A stretch of DNA of 64,000 bases, taken from positions 62,001 to 126,000 of the forward strand of contig JAAESM010000033.1 in NCBI GenBank assembly GCA_024229395.1, in the 5' to 3' direction. Origin of the DNA: Planctomycetota bacterium. Its GTDB lineage: Bacteria; Planctomycetota; UBA1135. Below are positions 17,432 to 26,878 of this stretch, piece by piece. The notes below the pieces were generated by a model. That model searched no databases and was not told the DNA's origin. It saw only the letters and a program-made list of their open reading frames with translations. A program made the position numbers and the translations under genes. Positions within the stretch are counted from its first letter, which is position 1. Each line of letters begins with the position of its first letter.

Positions 17432-18205
17432 GTGATCCGACAGGCTCCAATCCTGCTGCTAATGCTCGGGATTGGAGCCTGTACGCGTTCTGAGGCCCCA
17501 GTCCTGCCAGATCCTATTCTGCGCCTCGAATCCATGTTGTTGGCGCCACCTGCCATCCTGCTTGGCGATTGGTTGTTGGTCGGTCGTTATGAGGTCACCC
17601 GCGAGGAGTTCGGCCTCGCCGCCGATCCACGCGGCGCCAATCTGCCGGTGGTCATGATCAGTTTCGAGGATGCCGCCATTTGGAGCGAGGAACGCGGCGT
17701 GCGTTTACCGACCATGGAGGAGTGGCAATATCTCGCCTCCGATTCCGGCACGCTGACCACCATGTCGGCCAACTCGCGCAACGGCCTACCGCTCGACTTG
17801 GGCCACCCCTTGCCGGTCGGAGTCTTCGAACGTGGTCGCACCTCCCTCGGTGCTTACGATTTCTACGGCAATGTGCGCGAATGGGTGCACGACCCGAGCA
17901 TTGATCGTTTCTACGCCTGCGGTGGTTCTTATGCCTCGCGCGACGCATCCTCTTTCGAGTGGGAGCAGTTGCAGGTGGAACCCAGTGAACGCGCTGCCGA
18001 CATCGGCTTTCGCTATGTTGCCGACGCCACCACTTACTTCCGCGATGAAGTTTTGCCGTACTGGGATCAACTTGGTCCTGAACAACGCGAGCAACTGAAG
18101 TTGATCCTGTCCGATTGGCGCGGACCTTCGCGTGTGGCATTGGCCGTGCGCCTGGAAGTCATCGGCGCACCGCAGGACTTCTGCGATTTCGTGAGCAGCG
18201 AATGA
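17432..18205 (+). CDS. SUMF1/FGE-fold lipoprotein
   Basis: I place the start at the GTG at 17432, which gives a lipoprotein signal with lipobox GIGAC and a 257-residue product. The rest matches the formylglycine-generating enzyme (SUMF1) fold: YEVTREEF, VRLPTMEEWQYLA, GNVREWVHD, CGGSYASRD and a final IGFRYV. The two catalytic cysteines near the C-terminus of true FGEs are missing: the expected CR stretch reads ERAADIGFR. It is therefore probably a binding or structural member, not a sulfatase activator. Its stop overlaps the rsmA start (ATGA), which couples it to the housekeeping genes downstream. Confidence 0.72.
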   Translation: MIRQAPILLLMLGIGACTRSEAPVLPDPILRLESMLLAPPAILLGDWLLVGRYEVTREEFGLAADPRGANLPVVMISFEDAAIWSEERGVRLPTMEEWQYLASDSGTLTTMSANSRNGLPLDLGHPLPVGVFERGRTSLGAYDFYGNVREWVHDPSIDRFYACGGSYASRDASSFEWEQLQVEPSERAADIGFRYVADATTYFRDEVLPYWDQLGPEQREQLKLILSDWRGPSRVALAVRLEVIGAPQDFCDFVSSE

Positions 18206-19041
18206 AGAAAGGCGACCTGCGCTCTTTGCTGGAGATTCATGGCTTGCGGCCCAATGCGCGCTTTGGCCAGAACTTTCTGGTCGACCCGGCCTTGCTGAAA
18301 CGTATCCCTGAAGATGCCGGAGTCGAGGCGGGGGATTCCGTTTTGGAGGTTGGTCCTGGAGCGGGAGCTCTCACCTTTGAGTTGCTCGCCATCGGCGCCA
18401 AGGTCTGTGCAGTCGAGTTGGACCGTGGTTTGGCGAACCTGTTGCGAGAACGCTTCGCCGAGGAGTTGAACAGTGGCCAACTGCAGTTAATCGAAGGAGA
18501 TGCGCTGGGCAAGGACGAGACCTTGCACCCCGAGGTCGAAACTTGGTGGCAGCAGCTAGAGGCACCGCCGCGTTTGGTGGCGAACTTGCCGTACTCGATT
18601 TCCGGTCCTTTCCTGGCTCGCTTGCCCGGTCGGGCTTTGGCCGGCGCCACCTTATTGTTGCAACGGGAAGTCGCCGACAAAGCTGCTGGCCCAAAGCAAG
18701 GCAACGAATGGAGTCCGCTGTCGATTCGTCTCTCCTTGGCTTTTGATGCCCATGTCGGGCGTCGTTTGCCGCCCGAGGTCTTCTGGCCACGGCCCACCAT
18801 CGACTCGGCCTTCCTGCATCTTGTGCCGCGAGAAGATGCCTTGGCCGGCGACTTGGATGCCGAATTGCGTTTGGTCTTGCGCGAGGCCTTCAGCCAACGA
18901 CGCAAACGTTTACTCTCGAGATTACGCAAGAAGATGCCCCAATGGGCCGCCGCCTTGGAGTCCTGTGAGGTGGGAGCAGACAGCCGCCCGGGCGAAGTTG
19001 GCCCAGAGATTTGGCGCTCTGCGCTGCATCGGCTAGATTAA
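18202..19041 (+). CDS. rsmA: 16S rRNA (adenine1518-N6/adenine1519-N6)-dimethyltransferase
   Basis: The 279-residue product methylates two adjacent adenines near the 3' end of 16S rRNA using S-adenosylmethionine. The signature is clear: the FGQNFL start motif (residues about 18-23), the SAM-binding loop VLEVGPGAGALT, the acidic end of strand 2 (VELD) and the catalytic NLPYSIS motif. The ATG at 18202 overlaps the previous stop. It is followed by dnaG and rpoD, a grouping of translation, replication and transcription genes that is plausible for a housekeeping block. Confidence 0.93.
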   Translation: MKKGDLRSLLEIHGLRPNARFGQNFLVDPALLKRIPEDAGVEAGDSVLEVGPGAGALTFELLAIGAKVCAVELDRGLANLLRERFAEELNSGQLQLIEGDALGKDETLHPEVETWWQQLEAPPRLVANLPYSISGPFLARLPGRALAGATLLLQREVADKAAGPKQGNEWSPLSIRLSLAFDAHVGRRLPPEVFWPRPTIDSAFLHLVPREDALAGDLDAELRLVLREAFSQRRKRLLSRLRKKMPQWAAALESCEVGADSRPGEVGPEIWRSALHRLD

Positions 19042-19068
19042 TGGGTTGGCTGCCAGCGCCGGCACCTC

Positions 19069-20844
19069 ATGAGCGACCTTCAGAACTTCATCGACGACCT
19101 CAAAGAGCGTTTACCGATCGAATCGGTGGTCGCGCAAAAGGTGCAGTTGACCCGCAAAGGCAATCGTTTTTGGGGGTTGTGCCCTTTCCACGCCGAGAAA
19201 ACACCCTCCTTCACGGTCCACCCCACGCGCAACGCCTTCAAATGTTTCGGCTGTGGCGTTGGTGGCGACGCCATCACTTTTGTGCGCGAGACTGAAGGCC
19301 TCGAGTTTTTCGAGGCACTACGCGTCTTGGCCGATCAAGCCGGCTTGCAGTTGCCTGGCAAGTTCAGCGGTGGCAGCAAGGAGCAACGCGGCGAACGCGA
19401 GCAGGCACGCGAAGCACTACTGCAAGCGCGCGCCTTCTTCCAAGATTGCCTATCGCGCCCCGATGCCGCCGACGCCCGCAAGTATCTGCTCGACCGCTCC
19501 ATTCCTGAAGACAGTTGGAAAAAGTTCCATGTCGGTTGGGCGCCGCGCAATCGTCAAGCAATGATCAGCGCCCTGCGTGACAAGGGTGTCACCGATCATG
19601 GCATGTTGGCGGCAGGTTTGGTGCTGGAGGACGAGAGTCACGGCATCTTGAAATCGCGCTTTTGGGAACGCTTGATGTTCCCGGTTGCCGATGCCGGTGA
19701 CCGCGCCGTGGGTTTCGGTGGGCGCTTCCTGCCAGGCAGTTTCGCCGAGGAAAAACAGATGGGCAAGTACATCAACTCGCCCGAAGGTCCGATTTTCCCC
19801 AAGCGCCGTTTGCTTTATGGCTTGGAGAAGTTGCAGACCGGTTTGCGCAACCAGCCAGAGGCACCCGTCATCCTTTGCGAAGGCTATCTAGATGTGATCC
19901 AACTGCACCGCGCTGGTTATCAGACCGCAGTCGCGGCCTTGGGAACCGCCATCACCGAAGAGCATGCACGTCGGTTGGCGCGCTCGGAACGGCCGGTGAT
20001 CCTGATGCTTGACCCGGATGAGGCGGGGCGTCGGGCGGCGGCACGAGCGGGGCGCCTGATGATCATGGAAGGCATCGATGTGCGTATCGCGAGACTGCCA
20101 GATGGGCAGGATCCGGCCGATATGGTGGCCTCAGGTCGCACAGAAGAACTCTCCGGACGAGTGGCCGATTCGTGGGATATACTCCGTTGGCGTTTAGATA
20201 CGTGGTCCCGAAAAGCGGATTTCACGGTTCCTGCAGTCCTGCATAAGGCTGCCATGGAGATGGCCGAGTGGATTGCGTCCACTCCAAGTCCTGTGGTAGC
20301 AGAAGCTTGGGGCAATCAGGTCCGTGCTGCTTTAGGGGTCTCGGAAAATGCCTTAAGAAGACTGATTCACCCAGACAGCGGCCATGAGGGCGCTTCTTAT
20401 GGTGCCTCAGGACCCGCCATCTCACCATCAACCACATCACTCACCAGCCCCGAGGAGGTACTACTCCGTAACGAAAGAGAAATCCTAGTTGCCGTCTTGC
20501 ATGACCCCAGTGCATACTCACGTTTCCGTGATGTCCTGGACACGCTACAATTGCAAGATTCCGTCGCCATGAAAATCCTGGATTGGTGCCGGCAACAACG
20601 CGAGGAAGGTCATGGATTTGACCTGGAGCAAGCATTGATCCATTTCCGGCAGGATGAAGCCGGTAACTGGTTGGATCGCGTGCGCCAGGCCCGCCCTGAA
20701 GATCCATGCCTCGCACTCGAACGTGCTCTTGATGCCCTTCCGGGTAACCGAGAGCAGGCTCTCGCAGCTCCCACTGAGACGAAAGTCGAAATGGATGATC
20801 TGCGATCTTTCCTACGGAGAGTCAACATCTCCCCGAACGACTGA
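19069..20844 (+). CDS. dnaG: DNA primase
   Basis: A 591-residue primase that makes RNA primers for DNA replication. The CHC2 zinc domain has ligands C38, H41, C59 and C62. The catalytic core carries the Toprim motifs CEGYLDV and [11 protein letters not shown]. The C-terminal part (about 440-590) fits the helicase-binding domain that contacts DnaB. Length and order are normal for the family. It lies 27 bp after rsmA and 26 bp before rpoD, which recalls the classic macromolecular-synthesis operon dnaG-rpoD; rpsU is absent. Confidence 0.95.
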   Translation: MSDLQNFIDDLKERLPIESVVAQKVQLTRKGNRFWGLCPFHAEKTPSFTVHPTRNAFKCFGCGVGGDAITFVRETEGLEFFEALRVLADQAGLQLPGKFSGGSKEQRGEREQAREALLQARAFFQDCLSRPDAADARKYLLDRSIPEDSWKKFHVGWAPRNRQAMISALRDKGVTDHGMLAAGLVLEDESHGILKSRFWERLMFPVADAGDRAVGFGGRFLPGSFAEEKQMGKYINSPEGPIFPKRRLLYGLEKLQTGLRNQPEAPVILCEGYLDVIQLHRAGYQTAVAALGTAITEEHARRLARSERPVILMLDPDEAGRRAAARAGRLMIMEGIDVRIARLPDGQDPADMVASGRTEELSGRVADSWDILRWRLDTWSRKADFTVPAVLHKAAMEMAEWIASTPSPVVAEAWGNQVRAALGVSENALRRLIHPDSGHEGASYGASGPAISPSTTSLTSPEEVLLRNEREILVAVLHDPSAYSRFRDVLDTLQLQDSVAMKILDWCRQQREEGHGFDLEQALIHFRQDEAGNWLDRVRQARPEDPCLALERALDALPGNREQALAAPTETKVEMDDLRSFLRRVNISPND

Positions 20845-20870
20845 TCACGAATTCGCTCCCTGATTCACAA

Positions 20871-22682
20871 ATGCCAACTAAGTCGTTAGACAAGAAAACC
20901 GAAACAGCACTCGAAACCCTTATCGCTAAGGGTCAGGTGACTGGTTCGTTGCCTTCCGAAGAACTGCAAGGTGCACTGCCTGCAGAGAAGCTCGGAAATA
21001 TCGAAGTATTGCAAGCTGTTCTGGACCGTCTGGAGACGGCCGGCATCTTGTTGGTCGATAACTCTCCAGAGAACGCCGCGCAGTTCGCCGGCGGCTCGGC
21101 ACCGATTCCGGTAACCCCGAAACCGTTGTCCACCTTGACCACGCGCGGTGGCAGTCGCGCAACGACTCCAGTCCTCGAGAAGATCGATGACCCCGTGCGC
21201 ATGTACCTCACCCAGATGGGTGAGATTCCATTGCTCACGCGTGAAGAGGAGATCTCCTTGGCAAAGACCACCGAGGTCTCGCGCAAGGTCTTCCGACGCT
21301 TGGTGTTGGAATCTGGTCTCGCCCTCGACATGGTCTTGGATGTCTTGACTCAGGTCAAGAATGGTGAGCTCGCCTTCGACCGAACATTGAAGGTCAACCC
21401 GTCGGCGCAGGCGAACTCAAGTTTCGCCGTGTTGCACTTCAATCGTCGTCTGAAGAAGCAGGCCGCAGAAGAAGGTGCCGATGAAGGTACCTCGTCGAAC
21501 ATCGATGGTGGTGCTGGTTACGAATTGACCAAGCAGGACTTGGAGCAACGTTTGGGTGGTCACATCCAGGACTTGTGTTCCTTGCGCGACGCCGCTCGCG
21601 TTGGCTACGAGATCCAGTTGGATACACGCCTGAAGGCCAGTGAGCGCGCCCTGTTCCATCGCAATATGCGCGCACGTCAGCGTTGCATCGCAGTGATGAT
21701 CGAGGAGCTGCACTTTCAGGTCAACATCCTTCAGGACTTCATCCGCGTCTTGGAGAGTAAGGCTCGTGCTTGGAGTGCCGTCGCCCGCGAGGCTGCCGTA
21801 TTCGATTCGGCACGTAAGCGCACCAAGGCCGGCAAGGAAGAGTTTGCCGTGCTGCAGGGCCAACTGCGTGAATGGGAAGTCAAGGCCATGGAGCCGTTGG
21901 AGTCTTTCCAGCGCCGCATGGAGTTGTTGTTCCGTGCCTTGGATACCTACGAAGGCGCCAAGAAGGGGTTGTCTTCGGGTAACTTGCGCTTGGTGGTTTC
22001 GATCGCCAAGAAGTACCGCAACCGTGGCTTGAGCTTCCTTGACCTGATTCAAGAAGGCAACACCGGCCTGATGAAGGCGGTGGAGAAGTACGAATACCGC
22101 CGTGGATACAAGTTCTCGACTTATGCCACCTGGTGGATTCGTCAGGCCATCACTCGCTCGATCGCTGACCAGGCCCGGACCATCCGGATTCCTGTGCACA
22201 TGATCGAGACCATGTCGAAACTGCGCGCCGTGCAGAAACGCTTGCTACAAAACCTCGGACGCGAGCCCTCAATCGAGGAAATGTCTGAAGCAGCGGAGAT
22301 CCCGGTCGATGAAGCGCAGCGCGTGATGAAGATCGCGAAGCATCCAATCAGCCTCGATCGCCCGATCGGTGATTCGGAAGACTCCTACTTCGGTGATTTC
22401 ATCGAGGACGAGAGCTCCGAGAACCCGGTGGAGCGTGCTGGTCAGGAGATGCTCAAGGAACGGATCGACGATGTCCTCGATTCGCTGACATTCCGCGAGC
22501 GCGAGATTATCAAGCTTCGTTATGGAATCGGTGATGGTTACACCTACACCCTCGAGGAAGTCGGCCGCATCTTCCGCGTGACGCGGGAACGTGTGCGTCA
22601 GATTGAGGCCAAAGCGATCCGCAAATTGCAGCACCCAATCCGTGCGCGCAAGCTTGCAGGCTTCTTGGAAGGCACCTCATAG
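20871..22682 (+). CDS. rpoD: RNA polymerase primary sigma factor (sigma-70)
   Basis: A 603-residue primary sigma factor. Region 1.1 lies at about 5-65, region 1.2 at about 105-140 ([12 protein letters not shown]), and a long non-conserved region spans about 150-360. Region 2 at about 365-435 has the -10-binding and melting motif [16 protein letters not shown]. Region 3 follows, then region 4 at about 535-600 with the -35-binding helix-turn-helix ([11 protein letters not shown]). It directs RNA polymerase to housekeeping promoters. It ends in a pair of hairpins (22696-22714 and 22729-22760), so it closes the dnaG-rpoD transcript. Confidence 0.96.
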   Translation: MPTKSLDKKTETALETLIAKGQVTGSLPSEELQGALPAEKLGNIEVLQAVLDRLETAGILLVDNSPENAAQFAGGSAPIPVTPKPLSTLTTRGGSRATTPVLEKIDDPVRMYLTQMGEIPLLTREEEISLAKTTEVSRKVFRRLVLESGLALDMVLDVLTQVKNGELAFDRTLKVNPSAQANSSFAVLHFNRRLKKQAAEEGADEGTSSNIDGGAGYELTKQDLEQRLGGHIQDLCSLRDAARVGYEIQLDTRLKASERALFHRNMRARQRCIAVMIEELHFQVNILQDFIRVLESKARAWSAVAREAAVFDSARKRTKAGKEEFAVLQGQLREWEVKAMEPLESFQRRMELLFRALDTYEGAKKGLSSGNLRLVVSIAKKYRNRGLSFLDLIQEGNTGLMKAVEKYEYRRGYKFSTYATWWIRQAITRSIADQARTIRIPVHMIETMSKLRAVQKRLLQNLGREPSIEEMSEAAEIPVDEAQRVMKIAKHPISLDRPIGDSEDSYFGDFIEDESSENPVERAGQEMLKERIDDVLDSLTFREREIIKLRYGIGDGYTYTLEEVGRIFRVTRERVRQIEAKAIRKLQHPIRARKLAGFLEGTS

Positions 22683-22695
22683 GGCTAAGAGGTGC

Positions 22696-22714
22696 TCTCG
22701 GCGCAAAGCCGAGA
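22696..22714 (+). terminator. Hairpin just after rpoD
   Basis: The arms TCTCGGC (22696-22702) and GCCGAGA (22708-22714) form a perfect 7-bp stem around the loop GCAAA, 14 bp after the rpoD stop. No T run follows, so it is not a classical intrinsic terminator on its own. Together with the stronger hairpin at 22729 it probably ends or stabilises the rpoD transcript. Confidence 0.5.
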
Positions 22715-22728
22715 AACATCAACGATTT

Positions 22729-22760
22729 GCGGGGCTGAGAGCTATCAATCTCAGCCCCGC
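22729..22760 (+). terminator. Strong hairpin between rpoD and the zinc-ribbon gene
   Basis: A perfect 12-bp GC-rich stem, GCGGGGCTGAGA (22729-22740) with TCTCAGCCCCGC (22749-22760), closes an 8-nt loop. No U tract follows, so termination may need Rho or may act mainly on mRNA stability. The next gene starts 20 nt after it, so the hairpin cannot be part of a long leader for that gene. Confidence 0.6.
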
Positions 22761-22767
22761 AACTGTG

Positions 22768-22773
22768 TAATAT
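22768..22773 (+). promoter_or_regulatory. -10-like TAATAT before a leaderless-type start
   Basis: TAATAT lies exactly 6 nt upstream of the GTG at 22780. Transcription 6-7 nt after a -10 element would begin at the start codon itself and give a leaderless mRNA. No Shine-Dalgarno-like sequence precedes this start, and no good -35 is visible. Confidence 0.45.
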
Positions 22774-22779
22774 GCGTCC

Positions 22780-23517
22780 GTGGATCCTAACCTTTCCCAA
22801 CTCATCCTCGCGCAGCTACTGGACAAGCGTCTGGTCGTTCTGCAGCGCCGGCTTGATTCCCTGCCAGTAGAGTTGACGGAACGCGAAGCAAGCTTCGCAG
22901 CCTTGCAAGCCGAGGCCGATGAAGTCATTGCCGAGCGCAAAGCCAGCCTGGCTCGCTCCAACGATCTGGAGAACCAAGTGCGCACGCGTGATGAGCGCAT
23001 TGCCAAGCTTGAGAAGTCGGCCTTGGAGTCGATGGACCCATCCGCTGCGCAAGTCGCACGTCACGAAGCCGAGTCGCATCGCAAGTCCAACTCCGACGAC
23101 CAAGAAGAAGCCCTCGAGTTACTCGACCGCGCTGAGACCCTTGAAGAGAAGCGCGACGATCTTGCCGGCAAAATCGAGGAGATGGAAGGGGACTTGACCG
23201 CCTTCCGCAGCAATGTGGAGCAGGATCAAGAAGACCTGCAGAAGGAATGTGAGAATCTCACCACACAGCGTGCCGATTTCATCGGCAAGGTGCCTTCACC
23301 CATGCTGTCGGCCTTCGAGACTCTGAGTGCCAAGCACCCAGGCAAGGCCGTGGTGCCGCTGAAAGGCGATTCCTGCGGCGGTTGTGGCACGCGTTTGGTG
23401 CCGAATGACCGCGTGCGCGTGCAAGCTGCCAAAGCATTGATCCGCTGCCCAAACTGCACCCGCATCCTGGTCACCCAGGAGATGTGGGCTGAGGCGTCGG
23501 AAACCGTCGAGGGCTAA
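22780..23517 (+). CDS. Coiled-coil protein with C-terminal C4-type zinc ribbon
   Basis: A 245-residue cytoplasmic protein starting with GTG. Residues about 10-170 form a long antiparallel coiled coil rich in Glu, Lys and Arg. The C-terminal part has a treble-clef-like zinc ribbon with CGGC and CPNC pairs (residues about 200-230). This is the layout of the CT398/DUF164-type zinc-ribbon family, widespread in bacteria; some members have been linked to flagellar or secretion ATPases or to RNA metabolism, but the role here is unknown. It is transcribed separately from rpoD, as two hairpins lie between them. Confidence 0.8.
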   Translation: MDPNLSQLILAQLLDKRLVVLQRRLDSLPVELTEREASFAALQAEADEVIAERKASLARSNDLENQVRTRDERIAKLEKSALESMDPSAAQVARHEAESHRKSNSDDQEEALELLDRAETLEEKRDDLAGKIEEMEGDLTAFRSNVEQDQEDLQKECENLTTQRADFIGKVPSPMLSAFETLSAKHPGKAVVPLKGDSCGGCGTRLVPNDRVRVQAAKALIRCPNCTRILVTQEMWAEASETVEG

Positions 23518-23555
23518 GCCTTGCAAGGCTGGAACGGCGCTAAACTGGCCCTTCC

Positions 23556-26500
23556 ATGCTGTTGCTTTCCGCTCTGGTTCTTCACGCTCTGCCGCAACAA
23601 TCGCTGGCCGGGCAACTGCCGAAAGAGGATTTAGGCGTTGCTGCCTTCCTTGAGGCCAATCCTGACTACGATGGCCGCGGAATTCGCGTGGCTGTTTTGG
23701 ATACCGGCGTTGACCCTGGTCACCCCTTCCTGCAGAAGACTCCAGATGGTCGCCGCAAGCTGGTGGATTGGTACGACGCCACCACCGACGGCCGCCTCGA
23801 TACCTCCTTCACAGCCACCCTGGATGGTGATGGCTCGGTCATCGGCCTCAGCGGTCGTCGCCTGACCTTTGGTAGTCACTTGAGCTCCGGCGAAGTGCAC
23901 CTTGGTCGCATCGGCGCTGAGTTCCTGCCTGGCGGTCTGCAAGGCCGCATCATGGGAGACCGGCGTAGTGATTGGCAGGAAGGTGCCGATCGTTATCAAG
24001 AAGCCGTCGCACGCCTAACTTCCGCTGGCGAGGAGATCGATGAGAACTCCGCCGCAGAAATGGAGACCAAGCGCAGCTGGGAAGGCTTCCACGACGCTGG
24101 CCCGGTTTACGACGTTGCTGTGTGGCCCAATGGTGCCGGTTGGTTGGTCGTAATCGACGCCGATGAGGACGGCGATTTCGGCAACGATACTTCACTCAGT
24201 GGTTTCCGCGAGAGTGGCGAATGGGCCACCCTTGGCGATGAAGCCAACTTGAACTACGCGGTGCAGGTCAGTGAAGAAGGCAACCTCACCACGATCTTCT
24301 TCGACACCCATGGTCACGGCACCCACGTCGCCGGCATCATCGGTAGCTATGAAGGTCCGGATAGTCGCTTGAACGGCATCGCACCTGGCGTGGAGATCGT
24401 CGCGATCAAGATCGGCGATGGCAAGTTCGGCGGTTCCACTTATGGTTTTGCTGTAGCTAAGGCTATGGATTACGCGGTCGAGTCCGGCTGCCAAATCGCC
24501 AATATGTCCTTCGGCGGTCCTTCCTTCTACGCCGACGGCAACGAGCCCGACGCATGGGTAATCGACGAGGCCACCAAGCGCGGTCTGATCCTGGTCACGT
24601 CCGCCGGTAATGAAGGTCCAACCTTGACCACTGTCGGTTCGCCAGGAACCACTGAATCGGCAATGTCGATTGCTGCCGCCGTTTGGCCTGATACGCAGAA
24701 GGTCAACTACGGTTCGCTGAACACCGCTCCGCCGGTATTGTTCGACTTCTCGTCGCGCGGTCCTTTGCCGAACGGTGATTTGGGCATCGATTTCACTGCT
24801 CCAGGTGCAGCACTGAGTGCTTTGCCTTCCTGGACTTTGACCAAAGGCGAAAGCTGGAACGGAACTTCGATGGCTGCTCCACAGATGGCCGGTTGCGTTG
24901 CTTTGCTGCGTGGTGCTGCCACCGCAGAAGGCCTGGAGCAAAGTCCAGCGCGGATTCAACGCGCCTTGCGCCTGTCTGCCAAGCGTATGCCACAGCATGA
25001 TTGGGTCGAGGTCGGCCATGGCTTCATCGATATGCAAGGAGCGCTGGACCACCTGCGCAACTTGGACAAGATCAGCACTGCGGAAGTCGAGTACGACATC
25101 TCCATCAACAACCCATTCGGAATCGGCGAAGGCATCTACCTTCGTGGCTTGCCATCCTCGAAGCCATTCGATCGCGCCGTAGCGATCACGCCTGAGTTCG
25201 ATGATGATGCCTCCAACGCCGAGAAGTCGGATTTCCTGGCAACCTTGCGTTTGGTCTCTGAGGCGGATTGGGTACAGGTACCCGATGCCATCTACACCAG
25301 TGCTGCTGGCAACCGCTTCCAAGCGCGCATCAATCCGGCAACACTGACTCCAGGCCTCTACAGCACGCGCATCCTCGCCTACGACGATGCTAAGCCTGAG
25401 GGCGCAGGTCCGGAACTGGTGATCCCCGTCACCGTCGTCGTGCCGATGACCGCCAATGAGTTTGGCGAGATCGACAACAGCTTTACTTTGGCGCAAGGCG
25501 ATCTGCATCGCACTTTCTTGCAGGTGCCATTGGGTGCACGTCATGCCAAGTTGACCGTCACCCAGACCGGTGGTGGCCGTAACGAGTTCCGCAGTGGTGC
25601 GGGTTCCGTGAGCGGTTTCCTTTACTCCGGAGACCGCCAAGCGCGTGGACGTTTCTTCCTTGGCGATAGCGATACATATGAGACCACCATTCCTGTCGAG
25701 CCCGGCATGGTGGTGGAGTACACCATCGCCAGTCGTTGGTCAGTCAACAGCGAAGCCAAGCTGGACCTGAACGTTCGCTTTGAGGGTTTGCAGTCGAACT
25801 ACGCAACCTTCCAAGTTCCAGCAGGGCAGGAAACCGGTTACTTCGCTTTTTCGTCGCTGCTGCGTGATGAGCTGGGCCTATCGGCATCAGCCAGCATCGA
25901 CGGCATTGCCGTGCCTGTGCTTGCCGGTTGGAAGATCGAGACCGATCCGATTCGCGCTACCATCATGGGTGGTGCTGGCCTGTTCCAGGCAACCCTGGAT
26001 TGGCAACTGGAAGTACCAGAAGGCACCAGTAGTGTGACCTTGTACACGCCACGTTCGATGCAAACCAACGAGTGGCGCGAAGACTTGGCAATCGAAGTCT
26101 ATGACCAAGCCGGTGGCGTGGTCACGCGCATGATCGTCTACGAAGACGAGACTCCGCTGGCCGGAATCGGTCCTGGCAAATACAACTTCCGCTTGTTGGT
26201 ACCGAGCCTTGGGAAGAGTGCTTTGGAAGCTCGCTTTGCCGCAGCTGAAGTACGTTTGAAAGGGCGCCACGGTGGTGTGTCCCTGTACCCGGATCTCGAC
26301 AGTGCCATCAAAGGCAGTGGTGGTTTGGGTCGCTTGAGCATTCCATTCCAGGGCGCGCGTTCCTTGTTCGCACGTATGCCTGAGTTGGATGGTTTGGAGC
26401 ACGGCCGTTACTACTTCGGTAAGGTGACCGTGAAGCGCGGAACCGACACGATTGCGAATGTACCTCTTCAGGTCTTCCGCCCTGTTGCTGAGCCACAGAT

Positions 26501-26858
26501 GGAAGAATCGCATGCTCACGCTGAAGGTGAACATGGCGAAGGTGAACATGGCGAGCACGCCGAAGGCGAAGTCGCCACTGCCGAAGGCGAAACCACTGCG
26601 GCAGCCGAAACCAACGAGAAGGAAGCTGCCTGGTCTGAAGCCAAAGCGAACGGCTCTGAGAATCCAGTCCAATGGATTACGTCGGCACGCGAATGGCAAG
26701 ACGACCAACCCCTCGAGTTCCGCGCTGAATTGGCGGTTTACGAGGCGTTGGTTGCTGTCGGCCTAGCGGAAACCGCTCGTGATCAAGCGATCGGTTTCTT
26801 GAAGCGTTTCCCGAATCGCATCGCTGAGTTCCGCGACGCCGCAGAAAGCTGGAACTAA
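23556..26858 (+). CDS. Secreted subtilisin-family protease, tripeptidyl-peptidase II-like
   Basis: An 1100-residue S8-family serine protease with an N-terminal signal segment. The catalytic triad is visible: Asp49 (VLDTGVDPGHP), His254 (HGHGTHVAG) and Ser438 (GTSMAAPQ). About 190 residues lie between the Asp and His motifs, the long insert typical of tripeptidyl-peptidase II rather than of simple subtilisins. Beta-rich domains follow (about 520-980), as in TPP II. Near 985-1035 a His/Glu-rich stretch (EGEHGEGEHGEHAEGE) occurs, and the last 55 residues form a helical tail. It probably releases tripeptides from peptides outside the cytoplasmic membrane. A TAAACT hexamer lies 9 nt before the ATG. 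Confidence 0.85.
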   Translation: MLLLSALVLHALPQQSLAGQLPKEDLGVAAFLEANPDYDGRGIRVAVLDTGVDPGHPFLQKTPDGRRKLVDWYDATTDGRLDTSFTATLDGDGSVIGLSGRRLTFGSHLSSGEVHLGRIGAEFLPGGLQGRIMGDRRSDWQEGADRYQEAVARLTSAGEEIDENSAAEMETKRSWEGFHDAGPVYDVAVWPNGAGWLVVIDADEDGDFGNDTSLSGFRESGEWATLGDEANLNYAVQVSEEGNLTTIFFDTHGHGTHVAGIIGSYEGPDSRLNGIAPGVEIVAIKIGDGKFGGSTYGFAVAKAMDYAVESGCQIANMSFGGPSFYADGNEPDAWVIDEATKRGLILVTSAGNEGPTLTTVGSPGTTESAMSIAAAVWPDTQKVNYGSLNTAPPVLFDFSSRGPLPNGDLGIDFTAPGAALSALPSWTLTKGESWNGTSMAAPQMAGCVALLRGAATAEGLEQSPARIQRALRLSAKRMPQHDWVEVGHGFIDMQGALDHLRNLDKISTAEVEYDISINNPFGIGEGIYLRGLPSSKPFDRAVAITPEFDDDASNAEKSDFLATLRLVSEADWVQVPDAIYTSAAGNRFQARINPATLTPGLYSTRILAYDDAKPEGAGPELVIPVTVVVPMTANEFGEIDNSFTLAQGDLHRTFLQVPLGARHAKLTVTQTGGGRNEFRSGAGSVSGFLYSGDRQARGRFFLGDSDTYETTIPVEPGMVVEYTIASRWSVNSEAKLDLNVRFEGLQSNYATFQVPAGQETGYFAFSSLLRDELGLSASASIDGIAVPVLAGWKIETDPIRATIMGGAGLFQATLDWQLEVPEGTSSVTLYTPRSMQTNEWREDLAIEVYDQAGGVVTRMIVYEDETPLAGIGPGKYNFRLLVPSLGKSALEARFAAAEVRLKGRHGGVSLYPDLDSAIKGSGGLGRLSIPFQGARSLFARMPELDGLEHGRYYFGKVTVKRGTDTIANVPLQVFRPVAEPQMEESHAHAEGEHGEGEHGEHAEGEVATAEGETTAAAETNEKEAAWSEAKANGSENPVQWITSAREWQDDQPLEFRAELAVYEALVAVGLAETARDQAIGFLKRFPNRIAEFRDAAESWN
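26523..26552 (+). repeat. 15-bp tandem repeat coding for EGEHG units
   Basis: Two perfect copies of GAAGGTGAACATGGC follow each other (26523-26537 and 26538-26552). They encode the repeated Glu/Gly/His pentapeptide in the linker of the TPP II-like protease. Such a short tandem repeat can change copy number by slippage without breaking the frame, because the unit is a multiple of three. Confidence 0.75.
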
Positions 26859-26878
26859 ACGATTCACGTCCGACGCGC

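Noticed and set aside
24192-25640. Long open frame on the minus strand opposite the TPP II-like protease
   Set aside because: It has no recognisable domain, low-complexity composition typical of antisense frames, and no start signal. The plus-strand gene fully explains the DNA.
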